The notes under the pieces: model-generated | What the model was told of the DNA's origin: nothing | What the model saw: the letters and a program-made list of their open reading frames with translations, nothing else | The model's database searches: none | Source of the DNA: an uncultured Eubacteriales bacterium | GTDB taxonomy: Bacteria > Bacillota > Clostridia > Christensenellales > Aristaeellaceae | Reading direction: 5' to 3' | Assembly: GCA_902793325.1 (NCBI GenBank) | Contig: CADBCY010000018.1 | Location: 1 to 64,000, forward strand | DNA length: 64,000 nucleotides | Position numbers and translations under genes: made by a program | In this document: one piece after another, positions 7,755-17,515 of the stretch | How positions within the stretch are numbered: the stretch's first letter is position 1 | How the letters are laid out: every line of letters starts with the position of its first letter

Positions 7755-8851
7755 GCCTCGCCGCCTCCCTTCGCCTGCCTGCGCCGGCGGATGTTGCCGG
7801 ACGCAATGCGGATCATCCGCGCGCTCATGAACAGCGTGATGATGCCCTCGATGATGTTGCACACCTCCAGGGGGATGTCCATGTTCAGCATCATGGTGCT
7901 GCCGCCCACGGCCAGCCCCGCCAGCAGGATCGACGCCGCCAGCGTGCCCAGGGGGTTCATGTTCGCCAGCAGCGCCGCCACCATGCCCGTCCAGGCGTAG
8001 CCGGTGGAAAAGATCATCTGGTCCACGTAGCGACCCTTGCTGCCCAGCGATTCAAACGCGCCGCCCAGGCCCGCCATCACGCCGGAGAGGATCATGACCA
8101 GGTACAGCATCCTGCGGGCGTTCACGCCGCCGTACAGCGCGAAGCGGGGGTTCAGGCCGCCCATGCGGCTCTTGAAGCCGAAGCTGGTCTTGCGGAACAG
8201 GAACCAGGTCAGGATCACCGCCAGCACCGCCAGCACGAAGCCCCAGTGCACCCATCCCTTCATGATGGGCGGCAGCGTGGCCTCCGGGGGCAGCTTGCCG
8301 GTCTGGGCGTTCTGCATCTGGTAGACGTTCGCCTCGGGGTCGCGCAGCGGGTAGTTGCACAGGAACGCCGCGAAGTAGTTGGCGATGTAGTTCAGCATCA
8401 GCGTGGAGATGACGAAGGTGACGTCGAACTTCTCGAACAGCCAGCCGGAGAGCACGGAGTACAGCGCGCCCGCCACCGCCGCCGCCAGCAGCGCCGCCGG
8501 GATGCGCAGCATCGCGGGGCCGGGCAGGTAATAGCCCGCCAGCGCCGCCGCCATGGCGCCCAGGATCATCTGTCCCTCGCCGCCCATGGCCTCGTAGCCG
8601 CTGCGCCAGGCCACGCACACCGCCAGCCCGCCCATGATGATGGGCGTGGCGCGCTTCAGCGTGTTCATCAGGTACACCTGCTTGCCGAACGCGCCGCGGA
8701 TCATCTCGCCGTAGGCCAGCAGCGGGTTCTTGCCGATGACCAGTATCACCACCGCGCCCAGCAGGAAGCTGATCAATACGGCGATCAGCGGCTGGGTGAC
8801 GGTATCGACGGCGTTGAGCAGCGCGCGCCGTCCGTTTCGCTCGTTATTCAT
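7751..8851 (-). CDS. Nucleoside-type ABC importer permease (first subunit)
   Basis: A 366-residue membrane permease matching the NupP/YufP class. It has about 9-10 hydrophobic spans, the SGYEAMGGEGQMILGAMAAAL segment, the FEKFDVTFVISTLMLNYIANYF segment and the FGFKSRMGGLNPRFALYGGVNARR cytoplasmic loop. Its ATG overlaps the ATPase stop by 8 bp, and its stop overlaps the next permease start. With its neighbours it would form the channel of a BMP-family nucleoside importer; substrate is inferred from family and from the adjacent purine genes. Confidence 0.9.
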   Translation of the reverse strand: MNNERNGRRALLNAVDTVTQPLIAVLISFLLGAVVILVIGKNPLLAYGEMIRGAFGKQVYLMNTLKRATPIIMGGLAVCVAWRSGYEAMGGEGQMILGAMAAALAGYYLPGPAMLRIPAALLAAAVAGALYSVLSGWLFEKFDVTFVISTLMLNYIANYFAAFLCNYPLRDPEANVYQMQNAQTGKLPPEATLPPIMKGWVHWGFVLAVLAVILTWFLFRKTSFGFKSRMGGLNPRFALYGGVNARRMLYLVMILSGVMAGLGGAFESLGSKGRYVDQMIFSTGYAWTGMVAALLANMNPLGTLAASILLAGLAVGGSTMMLNMDIPLEVCNIIEGIITLFMSARMIRIASGNIRRRRQAKGGGEA

Positions 8852-10349
8852 GGTTGATCGTACCTCCCACCATCAAAAGGCCCAGGTGCTTGTCGTCCAT
8901 GCTGCCCCGGGCGAACTCGCCCACGAGCCGGCCCTCGAAGATCACGTAGATGCGGTCGGACAGGCTCATGACCTCCGTCAGCTCCGAGGATACCAGCAGT
9001 ATGGCCGAGCCCTGCTCCCGGCGCTGGAGCATCCGGCGGTGGATGGCTTCCATGGCGCCGATGTCGATGCCGCGGGTGGGCTCGCAGCAGATCAGCACCG
9101 GGGTATCCAGGCTCATCTCGCGCGCCACGATCAGCTTCTGGGCGTTGCCGCCGGAGAGCTCGCGCATCTTCTGCACGGGGGAGGAGGCCTTCACGTTGAA
9201 CTCCCGGATCAGCCGCGCGGCGTAATCGCGGATGGCGCGCTGGTTCACGATGCCCTTTTTGCTGAAGGGCGCCTCGTCCTGGCGGACCATCAGCGTGTTC
9301 TCCTCCAGCGTGCCCTCCGGGGCGCTGCCCCACACGTAGCGGTCCTCGCTGATGTGCGCCAGGCCCGCGTCGCGGATGGCCCGCACCGAGCGGTTGGTCA
9401 CGTCCTTTCCGCCCACCAGCACCTGCCCGCCGGTGGACTTCTCCAGCCCCGTGATGCAGCGGATCAGCTCGCTCTGGCCGTTGCCGGACACGCCCGCGAT
9501 GCCCACGATCTCGCCCGCGTTCACGTGCAGGCTGATGTCCGAGAGCACCCTGCGGCCGTTCTCCGTCAGGCTCAGGCTCTTCGTCTCCAGCAGCACCGGG
9601 CCGGGCTTCGGCGGGTCGATTTCATAGCTGGCGAGGGGATGGCCCACCATCAGCATGGCCAGCTCCTCCATGTCGGTGTCCGCCGCCATGCGCTCGGCCA
9701 CCACCCTGCCCTGGCGCATCACGTACACCCGGTCGGATACGGCCATGACCTCCTGCAGCTTGTGGGTGATGAGCACGATGCTCTTGCCGGCCTTCGCCAG
9801 GCCGCGGAGGGTCTCCAGCAGCGCCTCCACCTCCAGGGGCGTCAGCACGGCGCTGGGCTCGTCGAAGATGATGATTTCCGCGTTCTGGTACAAAATCTTC
9901 AGGATCTCCACCCGCTGGCGCAGGCCCACCGGACAGTCGGCGATGCGGGCGCGCGGGTCGATCTTCAGCCCATAGCGCTCGGAGAGCTGCCGGACGGTCT
10001 CCACGGCCCGGTCCATGTCCATGAACAGACCCTTCTTCAGCTCGTTCTTGAACACGATGTTCTCCGTCACCGTCATCTGCTCGAACAGCATGAAGTGCTG
10101 CTGCACCATGCCGATGCCCACGGCCATGGCGTCCGACGGGTTGTGGAAGCGCTGGGGCCTGCCGCCCACGATGATTTCGCCGGAATCCGGCCGCTCCAGC
10201 CCGTAGAGGATCTTCATGATCGTGGACTTGCCCGCGCCGTTCTCGCCCACGATGGACAGGATCTCGCCCTCGTTCAGGTGCAGGCTGACATCATCGTTCG
10301 CCACGACGTTGTCGTAGGTCTTGGTGATGTGCTTCATTTGGAAGATCAT
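8844..10349 (-). CDS. Nucleoside-type ABC importer, duplicated ATPase subunit
   Basis: A 501-residue protein with two fused ABC ATPase domains, like NupO/YufO. The first domain has an intact Walker A (GENGAGKST), Q-loop region (MVQQHFMLF), and Walker B ([10 protein letters not shown]) but a weak signature ([10 protein letters not shown]). The second has a degenerate P-loop (GVSGNGQSE) and a good signature (LSGGNAQK) with [13 protein letters not shown]. This asymmetry is normal for the family. I place the start at 10349 ([12 protein letters not shown]), which has AAGGAG upstream. It is separated from the binding-protein gene by a hairpin that probably lowers its expression. Confidence 0.92.
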   Translation of the reverse strand: MIFQMKHITKTYDNVVANDDVSLHLNEGEILSIVGENGAGKSTIMKILYGLERPDSGEIIVGGRPQRFHNPSDAMAVGIGMVQQHFMLFEQMTVTENIVFKNELKKGLFMDMDRAVETVRQLSERYGLKIDPRARIADCPVGLRQRVEILKILYQNAEIIIFDEPSAVLTPLEVEALLETLRGLAKAGKSIVLITHKLQEVMAVSDRVYVMRQGRVVAERMAADTDMEELAMLMVGHPLASYEIDPPKPGPVLLETKSLSLTENGRRVLSDISLHVNAGEIVGIAGVSGNGQSELIRCITGLEKSTGGQVLVGGKDVTNRSVRAIRDAGLAHISEDRYVWGSAPEGTLEENTLMVRQDEAPFSKKGIVNQRAIRDYAARLIREFNVKASSPVQKMRELSGGNAQKLIVAREMSLDTPVLICCEPTRGIDIGAMEAIHRRMLQRREQGSAILLVSSELTEVMSLSDRIYVIFEGRLVGEFARGSMDDKHLGLLMVGGTINHE

Positions 10350-10433
10350 TTGGGTGACACGCTCCTTGCTGGGGATGGCGGGGATGGGGCTGTTTGTCGT
10401 CAGCGAACAGCCGGCAGCCCCCTCTATCACTGA

Positions 10434-10464
10434 AAACCGGCCCTTTGGATGGTTCCAAAGGGCC
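10434..10464 (-). terminator. Intra-operon attenuator after the binding-protein gene
   Basis: On the minus strand an 11-bp stem (10454-10464 with 10439-10449, loop of 4) is followed by GGTTTT. It lies between the binding-protein and ATPase genes, the usual place for a partial terminator that lets the binding protein be made in excess. Confidence 0.75.
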
Positions 10465-10483
10465 GTGGAGGAACTTGTTGCGA

Positions 10484-11512
10484 TCAGAAGATCGGGAAGG
10501 TGTAGTCGGCCTCAGAGGCGGGCATCTCGAGCACCAGCTCGCCGGAAGCGATGGCGTCGGCCACGGCCTTGCACTGGGCGATGACTTCGTCGGTCAGGAT
10601 GTCGCTGTTCAGGTAGTGGCCCTCGGCGGTGATGTGGGTCGCGCCGATGGCGCCGTCCTTCATCTCCAGCACGTGCAGGCCGTTCTCCAGGTTGCCGGCG
10701 AAGAAGGCGTCGATGATGATGCCCGCGGTGACGCCGGTGTTCTTGAGCTGGGAGGACAGGATGTAGGGGTTCTCGGCGCGGGTCATGTCGGTGTCCTGGC
10801 CGATGGAGTAGATGTACTTGCCCTCCTGGGCCAGCTCCAGCGCAGCGTTGAAGATGCCCTCGTTGCCGGCCGCGGCGCCGCCGAAGATGTAGGTGCAGCC
10901 CTGGGCCTGCTGCTGCTTGGCGAACTCATAGGCCGGGGCGGGATCGGCGTAGGAATTGGTGTAGTTGAAGGTGATCTGGGCGTCCGGAACCACGGACTTG
11001 ACGCCCTCCATGAAGCCCCAGCGGTACTTGAAGGAGCCGGAGCCCTCGAAGCAGCCGATGTAGCCGAACTTGGTCTCGTTCGGGAAGGCGTAGCCGGCCA
11101 TCGCGCCCATCAGGTAGGCGGCCTGCTCCTCGTTGTAGCTGTAGGAGGCGACCTGGTCGCTGCCGGCGTCGGTGTCGATGACGGCGAAGCGGATGCCATC
11201 GCCGGCCTCGGCGGCCTTGGCGGCGGCGTACTCGGCGGACTGCCAGCCCACGCCCAGGATCAGGTCGTATTCCTCGGCCACGGCGGCGTCGTAGCTGGAC
11301 TGCCACTTGTCGGTGTCGGAGCACTCGAGGATGCGGTACTCATAGCCATAGGTGCCGGCCAGCTCTTCGACCTTCTCCACCACCTGGGTCAGGAAGGCGT
11401 TCACGCCGACGGGGTCGCAGATCACGGCGATCTTCTCGCCTTCCGCCATGGCGGCGGGAACCAGCGCGAGGACCAGGACGAACACGATGAGCAGAGATGC
11501 AAATTTCTTCAT
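10484..11512 (-). CDS. BMP-family nucleoside-binding protein
   Basis: Extracellular substrate-binding protein of the BMP/PnrA/NupN family, 342 residues. Signal peptide MKKFASLLIVFVLVLALVPAAMA, then EGEKIAVICDPVGVNAF. Family hallmarks include DLILGVGWQSAEYAAAKAAE, FAVIDTDAG, SYSYNEEQAAYLMGAMAGY and FGYIGCFEGSGSFKYRWGFMEG. No lipobox cysteine is present, which is unusual for a Gram-positive binding protein because it would not be lipid-anchored. The start at 11512 has AAAGGAG upstream; a reading from 11632 has no signal. It is first in its operon and is divergent from the ahcY-purine salvage operon. Confidence 0.92.
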   Translation of the reverse strand: MKKFASLLIVFVLVLALVPAAMAEGEKIAVICDPVGVNAFLTQVVEKVEELAGTYGYEYRILECSDTDKWQSSYDAAVAEEYDLILGVGWQSAEYAAAKAAEAGDGIRFAVIDTDAGSDQVASYSYNEEQAAYLMGAMAGYAFPNETKFGYIGCFEGSGSFKYRWGFMEGVKSVVPDAQITFNYTNSYADPAPAYEFAKQQQAQGCTYIFGGAAAGNEGIFNAALELAQEGKYIYSIGQDTDMTRAENPYILSSQLKNTGVTAGIIIDAFFAGNLENGLHVLEMKDGAIGATHITAEGHYLNSDILTDEVIAQCKAVADAIASGELVLEMPASEADYTFPIF

Positions 11513-11627
11513 GATGAGGTGCAACTCCTTTGATGTATTATTCAAAGCCTGGACGGCTTCAAATTCGAGGGCGCCGGGCGGAGAAAGCCGGACATTCCGT
11601 CGGGTACCCGCCCGATCGTTCCTATTT

Positions 11628-11656
11628 ATCATATCACTTTTGCGCCGCGATGTCGA
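11628..11656 (-). promoter_or_regulatory. Promoter of the nucleoside importer operon
   Basis: On the minus strand TCGACA (11651-11656), 17-bp spacer, TATGAT (11628-11633). The leader before the binding-protein start is about 110 nt. On the plus strand of the same intergenic region TTGACT/TTGACG lie at 11724-11736 with weak -10 matches at 11745-11758, a plausible but uncertain ahcY promoter. Confidence 0.65.
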
Positions 11657-11798
11657 GCGTTTTCCCTCATTTTCAGAAGATTTCGCATTTCTCCCCGCCC
11701 TGCGCTTCTTTCGACGCCGCCGCTTGACTTTTGACGGGCTGTGTTATATCCTGTAAATGGTGCAGTTTCATTGAATTTCGACCAAATACAAGGGGGAT

Positions 11799-13049
11799 AT
11801 GATCGTGAGCATTATCAGGGACATCAGCCTGGCGCCGTCCGGCGAGAACAAAATCGAATGGGTGCGCAGGAACTGCCCGCTGCTGCGGAGCCTGGAGGCG
11901 GATTTCTCCGAGACCAGGCCCTTTGCGGGCAAGCGGATTGCGCTGTCGATCCACCTGGAGGCAAAGACCGCCTATCTCTGCCGGGTCCTCGCCGCGGGCG
12001 GCGCCGAAATGTACGTGACCGGTTCCAACCCGCTGTCCACGCAGGACGACGTCGCCGCGGCGCTGGCGGCGGCGGGCATGAACGTGTTTGCCTGGCACGG
12101 GGCCACGGAAGAAGAGTACAACGCGCATATCCGCGAGACCCTCTCCCACCACGCGAACATCATCATCGACGACGGCGGCGATCTGGTGCACATGCTGCAC
12201 ACGGAGCTGACGGACGAGCTGCAGTACGTGATCGGCGGCTGCGAGGAAACCACCACCGGCATCGTCCGGCTGATCGCCATGAACAAGGAGGGCAAGCTGC
12301 GCTTCCCCATGGTCAAGGTCAACAACGCCGACTGCAAGCACCTCTTCGACAACCGCTACGGCACCGGCCAATCCGTATGGGACGGCATCAACCGGACGAC
12401 CAACCTGATCGTGGCCGGGAAAACCGTGGTCGTCGCGGGCTACGGCTGGTGCGGCAAGGGCGTCGCGATGCGCGCAAAGGGCCTGGGCGCGAAGGTCGTT
12501 GTGACGGAGGTGGACCCCGTCAAGGCCATCGAAGCGTACATGGACGGCTTCGAGGTCATGCCGATGCACGAGGCCGCGAAGCAGGGCGACCTGTTCGTGA
12601 CGGTCACCGGCTGCGCCGGCGTCATCACGGAGCCCGATTTCATGGAGATGAAGGAGGGCGCGGTGCTCTGCAACGCCGGCCACTTTGATGTGGAAGTGGA
12701 CATGAAGCGGCTGAGGGAGATCTCCACCGATATACGGGAGATGCGGCACAATATCATGGGCTATACGCTGCCCAACGGCAGGCACGTGTACGTGCTGGCG
12801 GAGGGCCGGCTCGTGAACCTGGCGGCGGGCGACGGGCATCCGGCGGAGATCATGGACATGAGCTTCGCGATCCAGGCCCTCTCCGCGAAGTACCTGGTGG
12901 AGCACGCGGGCGCGCTGACGCAGAAGCTGATCGACGTTCCCCGGGAAGTGGACCTGGAGGTGGCCAACCGCAAGCTCAGGTTCCTGGGGGTTCGCATCGA
13001 CACGCTGACGCCCGAGCAGCAGGACTACCTGAACAAATCGGCGATCTGA
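11799..13049 (+). CDS. ahcY: Adenosylhomocysteinase (SAH hydrolase)
   Basis: NAD-dependent enzyme that reversibly splits S-adenosylhomocysteine into adenosine and homocysteine, removing the inhibitor left by methyltransferases. The 416-residue product has the family order: N-terminal substrate domain (SIHLEAKTAYL, TGSNPLSTQDDVAAAL, DDGGDL), CEETTTGIVRL, the NNADCKHLFDNRYGTGQSVWDGI segment, then a Rossmann fold with VVVAGYGWCGKGVAMRAKGLGAKV and the C-terminal NAD-contact tail ending QQDYLNKSAI. It begins a four-gene salvage operon. The ATG at 11799 has AAGGGGGAT upstream; GTG at 11805 is a possible alternative. Confidence 0.95.
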   Translation: MIVSIIRDISLAPSGENKIEWVRRNCPLLRSLEADFSETRPFAGKRIALSIHLEAKTAYLCRVLAAGGAEMYVTGSNPLSTQDDVAAALAAAGMNVFAWHGATEEEYNAHIRETLSHHANIIIDDGGDLVHMLHTELTDELQYVIGGCEETTTGIVRLIAMNKEGKLRFPMVKVNNADCKHLFDNRYGTGQSVWDGINRTTNLIVAGKTVVVAGYGWCGKGVAMRAKGLGAKVVVTEVDPVKAIEAYMDGFEVMPMHEAAKQGDLFVTVTGCAGVITEPDFMEMKEGAVLCNAGHFDVEVDMKRLREISTDIREMRHNIMGYTLPNGRHVYVLAEGRLVNLAAGDGHPAEIMDMSFAIQALSAKYLVEHAGALTQKLIDVPREVDLEVANRKLRFLGVRIDTLTPEQQDYLNKSAI

Positions 13050-13135
13050 CGGGATCCGGTCAATCCGTTCACGCGGGCTTTCACGACGACCCGAGGGCCG
13101 GTCGGCCCGGCTGCGCGACAGGGAGGAAAACGCTT

Positions 13136-13972
13136 ATGGCCTATTCGCTCGAATACTTCCAAAAATCCGTAGATTACATTCGCAAATTCGTATCCTGGAC
13201 GCCGGAAATCGCCGTCGTACTGGGATCGTTCCTGGGGCCCTTCGCGGACGCGATTGAGGACCCCGTGGTCATCGACTACGGGGACATCCCGAATTTCCTG
13301 GTTTCCACCGTGCCGAGTCACGCGGGCAAGCTGATCTTCGGCACCGTCGCGGGCCGGCGCGTGGTGTGCATGTCCGGGCGCTTCCATTCCTACGAGGGCT
13401 ACGACTTCGAGCAGCTCGTGATCCCGGTGCGGGTGTTCAAGTTGCTGGGCGCGAAGGCGCTGGTGCTCACCAACGCCGCCGGCGCCGTGAACGCCGCGTA
13501 CCGGCCCGGGGACGTGATGGTGGTGTCCGACCACATCAAGCTCACCGGCGCGAGCCCGCTGCGCGGCCCCAATATCGAGGAATTCGGCCCGCGGTTCTTC
13601 GACGTGTCCCGCATGTACACGCCCGAGCTGCGCAGGCTGGCGCTGGAGTGCGCGGGCGGGAGCGGCCTGACCGTGCACGAGGGCGTCTACATGTTCTTTA
13701 CCGGCCCCCAGTACGAGACCCCGGCGGAGATCCGCGCGGCCCGCATCCTGGGCGCGGACGCCGTGGGCATGAGCACCGTCACCGAGGCGCTGACGGCCGC
13801 CCATTGCGGCATGCCGCTGCTGTGCCTGAGCGTGATGACCAACATGGCCGCGGGCGTGCTGGAACAGCCCCTGACCGTCGGGGAGGTCCTTGAGACCGCC
13901 CAAGCGATCGCCGGTCCGTTCAGCGGTTATGTGAAGTCGATCATCGGTCGCATCGGGGAGGTGGGGTTATGA
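13136..13972 (+). CDS. punA: Purine nucleoside phosphorylase, trimeric type
   Basis: Phosphorolysis of purine nucleosides to base and ribose-1-phosphate. The 278-residue product shows the trimeric PNP motifs: VLGSFLGPFAD phosphate loop, GRFHSYEGYD, LTNAAGAVNAAYRPGDVMVVSDHI, FTGPQYETPAEIRAARILGADAVGMSTVTE and MTNMAAG. The specificity position near the C-terminus is consistent with 6-oxopurine enzymes, but this was not tested, and some relatives act on methylthio-nucleosides. It starts 86 bp after ahcY with GGGAGG and overlaps the next start (ATGA). Confidence 0.93.
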   Translation: MAYSLEYFQKSVDYIRKFVSWTPEIAVVLGSFLGPFADAIEDPVVIDYGDIPNFLVSTVPSHAGKLIFGTVAGRRVVCMSGRFHSYEGYDFEQLVIPVRVFKLLGAKALVLTNAAGAVNAAYRPGDVMVVSDHIKLTGASPLRGPNIEEFGPRFFDVSRMYTPELRRLALECAGGSGLTVHEGVYMFFTGPQYETPAEIRAARILGADAVGMSTVTEALTAAHCGMPLLCLSVMTNMAAGVLEQPLTVGEVLETAQAIAGPFSGYVKSIIGRIGEVGL

Positions 13973-15282
13973 AGCTGCTGCTCAAGAACGCGGGCATACT
14001 GGCCTGGGCGGACGACGGGTTCAGGCACATCCCCGAGGGGTACCTGGGCATCGACGGCGACATCATCGACTACGTCGGCGCGGAGAGGCCCGCCGCCCCC
14101 TACGACGCCGAGAAGGACCTGCGCGGGAAGCTGCTGATCCCCGGGCTCATCAACTGCCACTGCCACGCCGCCATGACGCTGCTGCGGGGCGTCGGCAGCG
14201 ACCTGCCGCTGGACCGCTGGCTGTTCGAGGCCATGTTCCCGGTGGAGGACCGCATGAAGACCGACGACTTCATCGCCGGCAACGAGCTGGCGATCCTGGA
14301 GATGCTGGCCTCGGGCGTCACGTCCTTCAGCGACATGTACATGGAGCCGCAGACGCTGATCGAGCTGAACGAGCAGGTGGGCATGAAGGTGAACCTGACC
14401 CGCGTGGTGCAGGCCTTCGATCCCACGGAGCCGCCGGAGCGGAACTTCCGCATCCCGGAGTCGCTGGCGCTGTTCGACCAGTTCCACGGCGCGCAGAACG
14501 GCCGCGTGCGGGTGGACTTCGGCGTGCACGCCGAGTACACCATCAACGACGCCGTGACCCGCTACTACGCGGACAGGATCCGCCCCTATCGCGACAGGGG
14601 CGCGCGGGTGCAGCTGCACCTGTCCGAGACGAAGAAGGAGCACGAGGAGTGCATCGCCCGCCACGGCATGACGCCCGCGGCGTGGTTCGAGGCGATGGGC
14701 GTGTTCGACCTGCCCGCCGCGGCGGCCCACTGCGTGTGGTGCACGCCGGAGGACCGGGCCATCCTGAAGGCGCACGGCGTCAGCCCCATCCACAATCCCA
14801 CCAGCAACCTGAAGCTGGGCAGCGGCTTCGCGCCGGTGCCGGAGATGCTGGAGCAGGGCCTGAACGTTGCGCTGGGCACCGACGGCGCGGCCAGCAACAA
14901 CAACCTCAACATGTTCGAGGAGATGCACCTGGCGGCCATCGCCCACAACGGCCGGCGGCTGGACGCGGTGCTGATGCCCCCGGCGGCGGTGCTGCGCATG
15001 GCCACGGTGAACGGCGCGCGGCTGCAGGGCCGGGACGACACCGGCTGCCTGGCGGTGGGCATGAAGGCGGACGTGGTGGCCGTGGACATGGACAGGCCCC
15101 ACCTGTACCCCGCCTTCGAGGCGCTGCCGATGCTGGTGTACGCGGCGCAGGCGTCCGACGTGGCGATGACCATGGTGGACGGCAGGATCCTCTACGAGAA
15201 CGGCGAGTACCTGACCATCGACCGGGAAAAGGCGCTCTACGACGCGAAGAAGGCCGTGGAACGGCTGTACGGAGGGAAATAA
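13969..15282 (+). CDS. mtaD: MTA/SAH deaminase (amidohydrolase)
   Basis: Metal-dependent deaminase converting adenosine-type thioether nucleosides (S-adenosylhomocysteine, methylthioadenosine, 5-prime-deoxyadenosine) to the inosine forms. The 437-residue product has metal ligands in INCHCH (HxH), a mid-domain VDFGVHAEYT, HLSETKKEHEEC, AHCVWC and the essential Asp in LGTDGAASNNNLNMFEEM. It is coupled to punA by an ATGA overlap. A generic guanine/cytosine deaminase is an alternative, but the MTA/SAH group best fits the motifs and the neighbours. Confidence 0.88.
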   Translation: MKLLLKNAGILAWADDGFRHIPEGYLGIDGDIIDYVGAERPAAPYDAEKDLRGKLLIPGLINCHCHAAMTLLRGVGSDLPLDRWLFEAMFPVEDRMKTDDFIAGNELAILEMLASGVTSFSDMYMEPQTLIELNEQVGMKVNLTRVVQAFDPTEPPERNFRIPESLALFDQFHGAQNGRVRVDFGVHAEYTINDAVTRYYADRIRPYRDRGARVQLHLSETKKEHEECIARHGMTPAAWFEAMGVFDLPAAAAHCVWCTPEDRAILKAHGVSPIHNPTSNLKLGSGFAPVPEMLEQGLNVALGTDGAASNNNLNMFEEMHLAAIAHNGRRLDAVLMPPAAVLRMATVNGARLQGRDDTGCLAVGMKADVVAVDMDRPHLYPAFEALPMLVYAAQASDVAMTMVDGRILYENGEYLTIDREKALYDAKKAVERLYGGK

Positions 15283-15283
15283 C

Positions 15284-16348
15284 GTGGAGAGACAGGACAA
15301 AGACCTGGCGTTCATGCTGCAATACGAAAACGTCGCCTGGTTCGACGGCGGCGAGGTGCGCATACTGGACCGCCGCGTGTACCCCACGAAGGTGGAGTTC
15401 GTCAACTGCCGGACCCACCGGGAGGTGACGCAGGCCATCGCCGACATGGTCACGCAGAGCGCGGGCCCCTACACCGCCGCGGCCATGGGCATGGCCCTGG
15501 CGGCCCACGAGTGCCGCGACCGGAAGGCCGCGGAGCAGTTGGCGTACCTGGAGGACGCCTCCGACGACATCAGCCACGCCCGGCCCACCACGGTGTCGCG
15601 CATGAAGATCATCACCGAGGGCTGCCTGGCCGCGGCGCGGCGGGCCATCGAGGCGGGGGAGAGCGCCGCGCAGGCCATCATGGACCACACCGTCGAAGCC
15701 AACAACCTGCGCTACAGCAAGGTGCACGCCATCGCGAAGTACCTGGTGGACATGTTCCCCGACGACGGCGCGGTGATGACCCAGTGCTTCGGCGAGACCA
15801 TCGTGGGCATGATGCTGAAGGAGTGCCGGGCGCGGGGCAAGCGCATCCGGCTGTTCTGCCCGGAGACCCGCCCCTACTTCCAGGGCGCGCGGCTCACGGC
15901 CACCGTCTGCCGCGACATGGGCTTCGACGTCACCGTGATCACCGACAACATGCCCGCCACCGTGATGCAGAACGAGGTCATCGACGTGTTCACCTCCGCC
16001 GCCGACGCCATCAGCCTGGACGGCTACGTGGTGAACAAGGTGGGCACCTTCCAAATCGCCATCGTGGCCAAGTACATGGGCGTGCCCTACTTCGTCACCG
16101 GCGCGCCGGACCCGGGCCACCCCACCATCGATACCGTGAGCATCGAGATGCGCGACCCGGAGTTCGTGCTGCAGGCCATGGGCGTGCGCACGGCGGCGGC
16201 CGGCGTGAAGGGTTACTACCCCAGCTTCGACATCACGCCGCCCCACCTGGTCTCCGGCGTGGTGACGGACACCGGCATCTACGCCCCCTACGACCTGCAT
16301 CGCTACTTCAGGACCGGCGACGGCGAGTTCCGGGGCCTGTGCCTGTAA
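15284..16348 (+). CDS. MtnA/eIF2B-family sugar-1-phosphate isomerase
   Basis: Likely aldose-1-phosphate to ketose-1-phosphate isomerase acting on methylthioribose-1-phosphate or a related 5-deoxyribose-1-phosphate. The 354-residue protein keeps the catalytic Cys (VMTQC) and Asp (AADAI), plus ETRPYFQGARLTA and VNKVGT, but the flanking residues differ from classic MtnA (THC to TQC, GADRI to AADAI, NGDVANK to DGYVVNK). It is therefore a divergent subfamily and its exact substrate is open. It starts with GTG at 15284 behind GGAGGG and lies one base after mtaD, so it completes the salvage operon. Confidence 0.82.
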   Translation: MERQDKDLAFMLQYENVAWFDGGEVRILDRRVYPTKVEFVNCRTHREVTQAIADMVTQSAGPYTAAAMGMALAAHECRDRKAAEQLAYLEDASDDISHARPTTVSRMKIITEGCLAAARRAIEAGESAAQAIMDHTVEANNLRYSKVHAIAKYLVDMFPDDGAVMTQCFGETIVGMMLKECRARGKRIRLFCPETRPYFQGARLTATVCRDMGFDVTVITDNMPATVMQNEVIDVFTSAADAISLDGYVVNKVGTFQIAIVAKYMGVPYFVTGAPDPGHPTIDTVSIEMRDPEFVLQAMGVRTAAAGVKGYYPSFDITPPHLVSGVVTDTGIYAPYDLHRYFRTGDGEFRGLCL

Positions 16349-16387
16349 GCCCGGCGACGTGCCGGCAGTTCAACGAGGAGGGATCGC

Positions 16388-17515
16388 ATGCGTACCATCG
16401 GCATCGGCGTGATCGGGTGGGGCTTCATGGGCAAGACCCACACCCAGGCGCTGCGGAGCCTGCCGCTGTTCTACCCCGGCATCGACTTCCGGCCCGCGCT
16501 GCGCTGCGTGTGCGCGCGGCACATCGAGCACGCCCGCGAGGCAGCGCTGTCCGCGGGCTTTGAGCACTGCACCGACGACTGGCGCGAGCTGATCGCCCGC
16601 GAGGACGTGGAGGTGGTGTCCGTCTGCACGCCCAACGACCGGCACGAGGAGATGGTCGTAGCCGCGTTGGAGGCGGGCAAGCACGTGTACATCGACAAGC
16701 CCCTGGCGGTGACGGCGGACAGCGCCGCGCGCATCGCGGCCGCCGCGGAACGCGCGAAGGGCCGTACGCGCATGGTGTTCAACAACCGTTACCTGCCCGC
16801 CACCCTGCGCGCCAGGGAGCTGGTGAACGAAGGGCGGCTGGGCGAGCTGCTGACGTTCAGCGCGCGCTACCTGCACTCCGGGTCCATCGACCCGGACAAG
16901 CCCATCGGCTGGAAGCAGCAGGGGCAGGGCGGGGTGCTGCTGGACCTGGGCAGCCACGCCCTGGACCTGCTGACCTGGCTGGCCGGCTGGCCGTCGAAGG
17001 CGCTGTGCGCGACCCGCACGCTGTACGCCCGGCGGCCCACGCGCGACGGCGGGGTGGAGGCGGCGCTCTCCGAGGACCACGCGCAAATGATCCTGCAGTA
17101 CCCGAACGGCGCGGTGGGCAGCGTGGAGGCCAGCAAGATCGCCACCGGCGCGGACGACGAGCTGATCCTGGAGCTGCGCGGCACGAAGGGCGCGTTGCGC
17201 TTCAACACCATGGACATCAACTACCTCTATTTCTACGACAACACCCTGCCCGAGGCGCCCTACGGCGGCATGCGGGGGTTCACGCGCATCGAGTGCGTGG
17301 GCCGCTATCCCGCGCCGGGCGGGAAGTTCATGACGCCCAAGGCCAGCGTGGGGTGGGAGCGGGGGCACCTGCACTGTTACTACACCTTTCTGGACGCCGT
17401 GGCCCACGGGCGCGATCCCGGCTGCGGCGCGGCGGAGGGCGCGCGGCTGCAGCGGCTGATGGAGGCGCTCCGGCGCTCGGCGGCGACCGGCGCCTGGGTG
17501 GACGTCGAAGCATGA
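16388..17515 (+). CDS. Gfo/Idh/MocA-family oxidoreductase
   Basis: NAD(P)-dependent sugar or inositol-type dehydrogenase of 375 residues. The N-terminal Rossmann motif is GVIGWGFMGKTH, followed by CTPNDRHEEM, the cofactor/catalytic loop YIDKPLA (EKP variant) and the substrate motif LDLGSHALDLL. The C-terminal alpha/beta domain is of standard length. It follows the MtnA-like gene by 39 bp with GAGGAG and may be cotranscribed. A role in disposing of the deoxypentose product is possible but only inferred; its stop overlaps the next start. Confidence 0.88.
   Translation: MRTIGIGVIGWGFMGKTHTQALRSLPLFYPGIDFRPALRCVCARHIEHAREAALSAGFEHCTDDWRELIAREDVEVVSVCTPNDRHEEMVVAALEAGKHVYIDKPLAVTADSAARIAAAAERAKGRTRMVFNNRYLPATLRARELVNEGRLGELLTFSARYLHSGSIDPDKPIGWKQQGQGGVLLDLGSHALDLLTWLAGWPSKALCATRTLYARRPTRDGGVEAALSEDHAQMILQYPNGAVGSVEASKIATGADDELILELRGTKGALRFNTMDINYLYFYDNTLPEAPYGGMRGFTRIECVGRYPAPGGKFMTPKASVGWERGHLHCYYTFLDAVAHGRDPGCGAAEGARLQRLMEALRRSAATGAWVDVEA

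Noticed and set aside
15284-16348. Translation initiation factor eIF2B-like protein
   Set aside because: The same fold, but the isomerase Cys and Asp are kept and the neighbours are nucleoside salvage genes.
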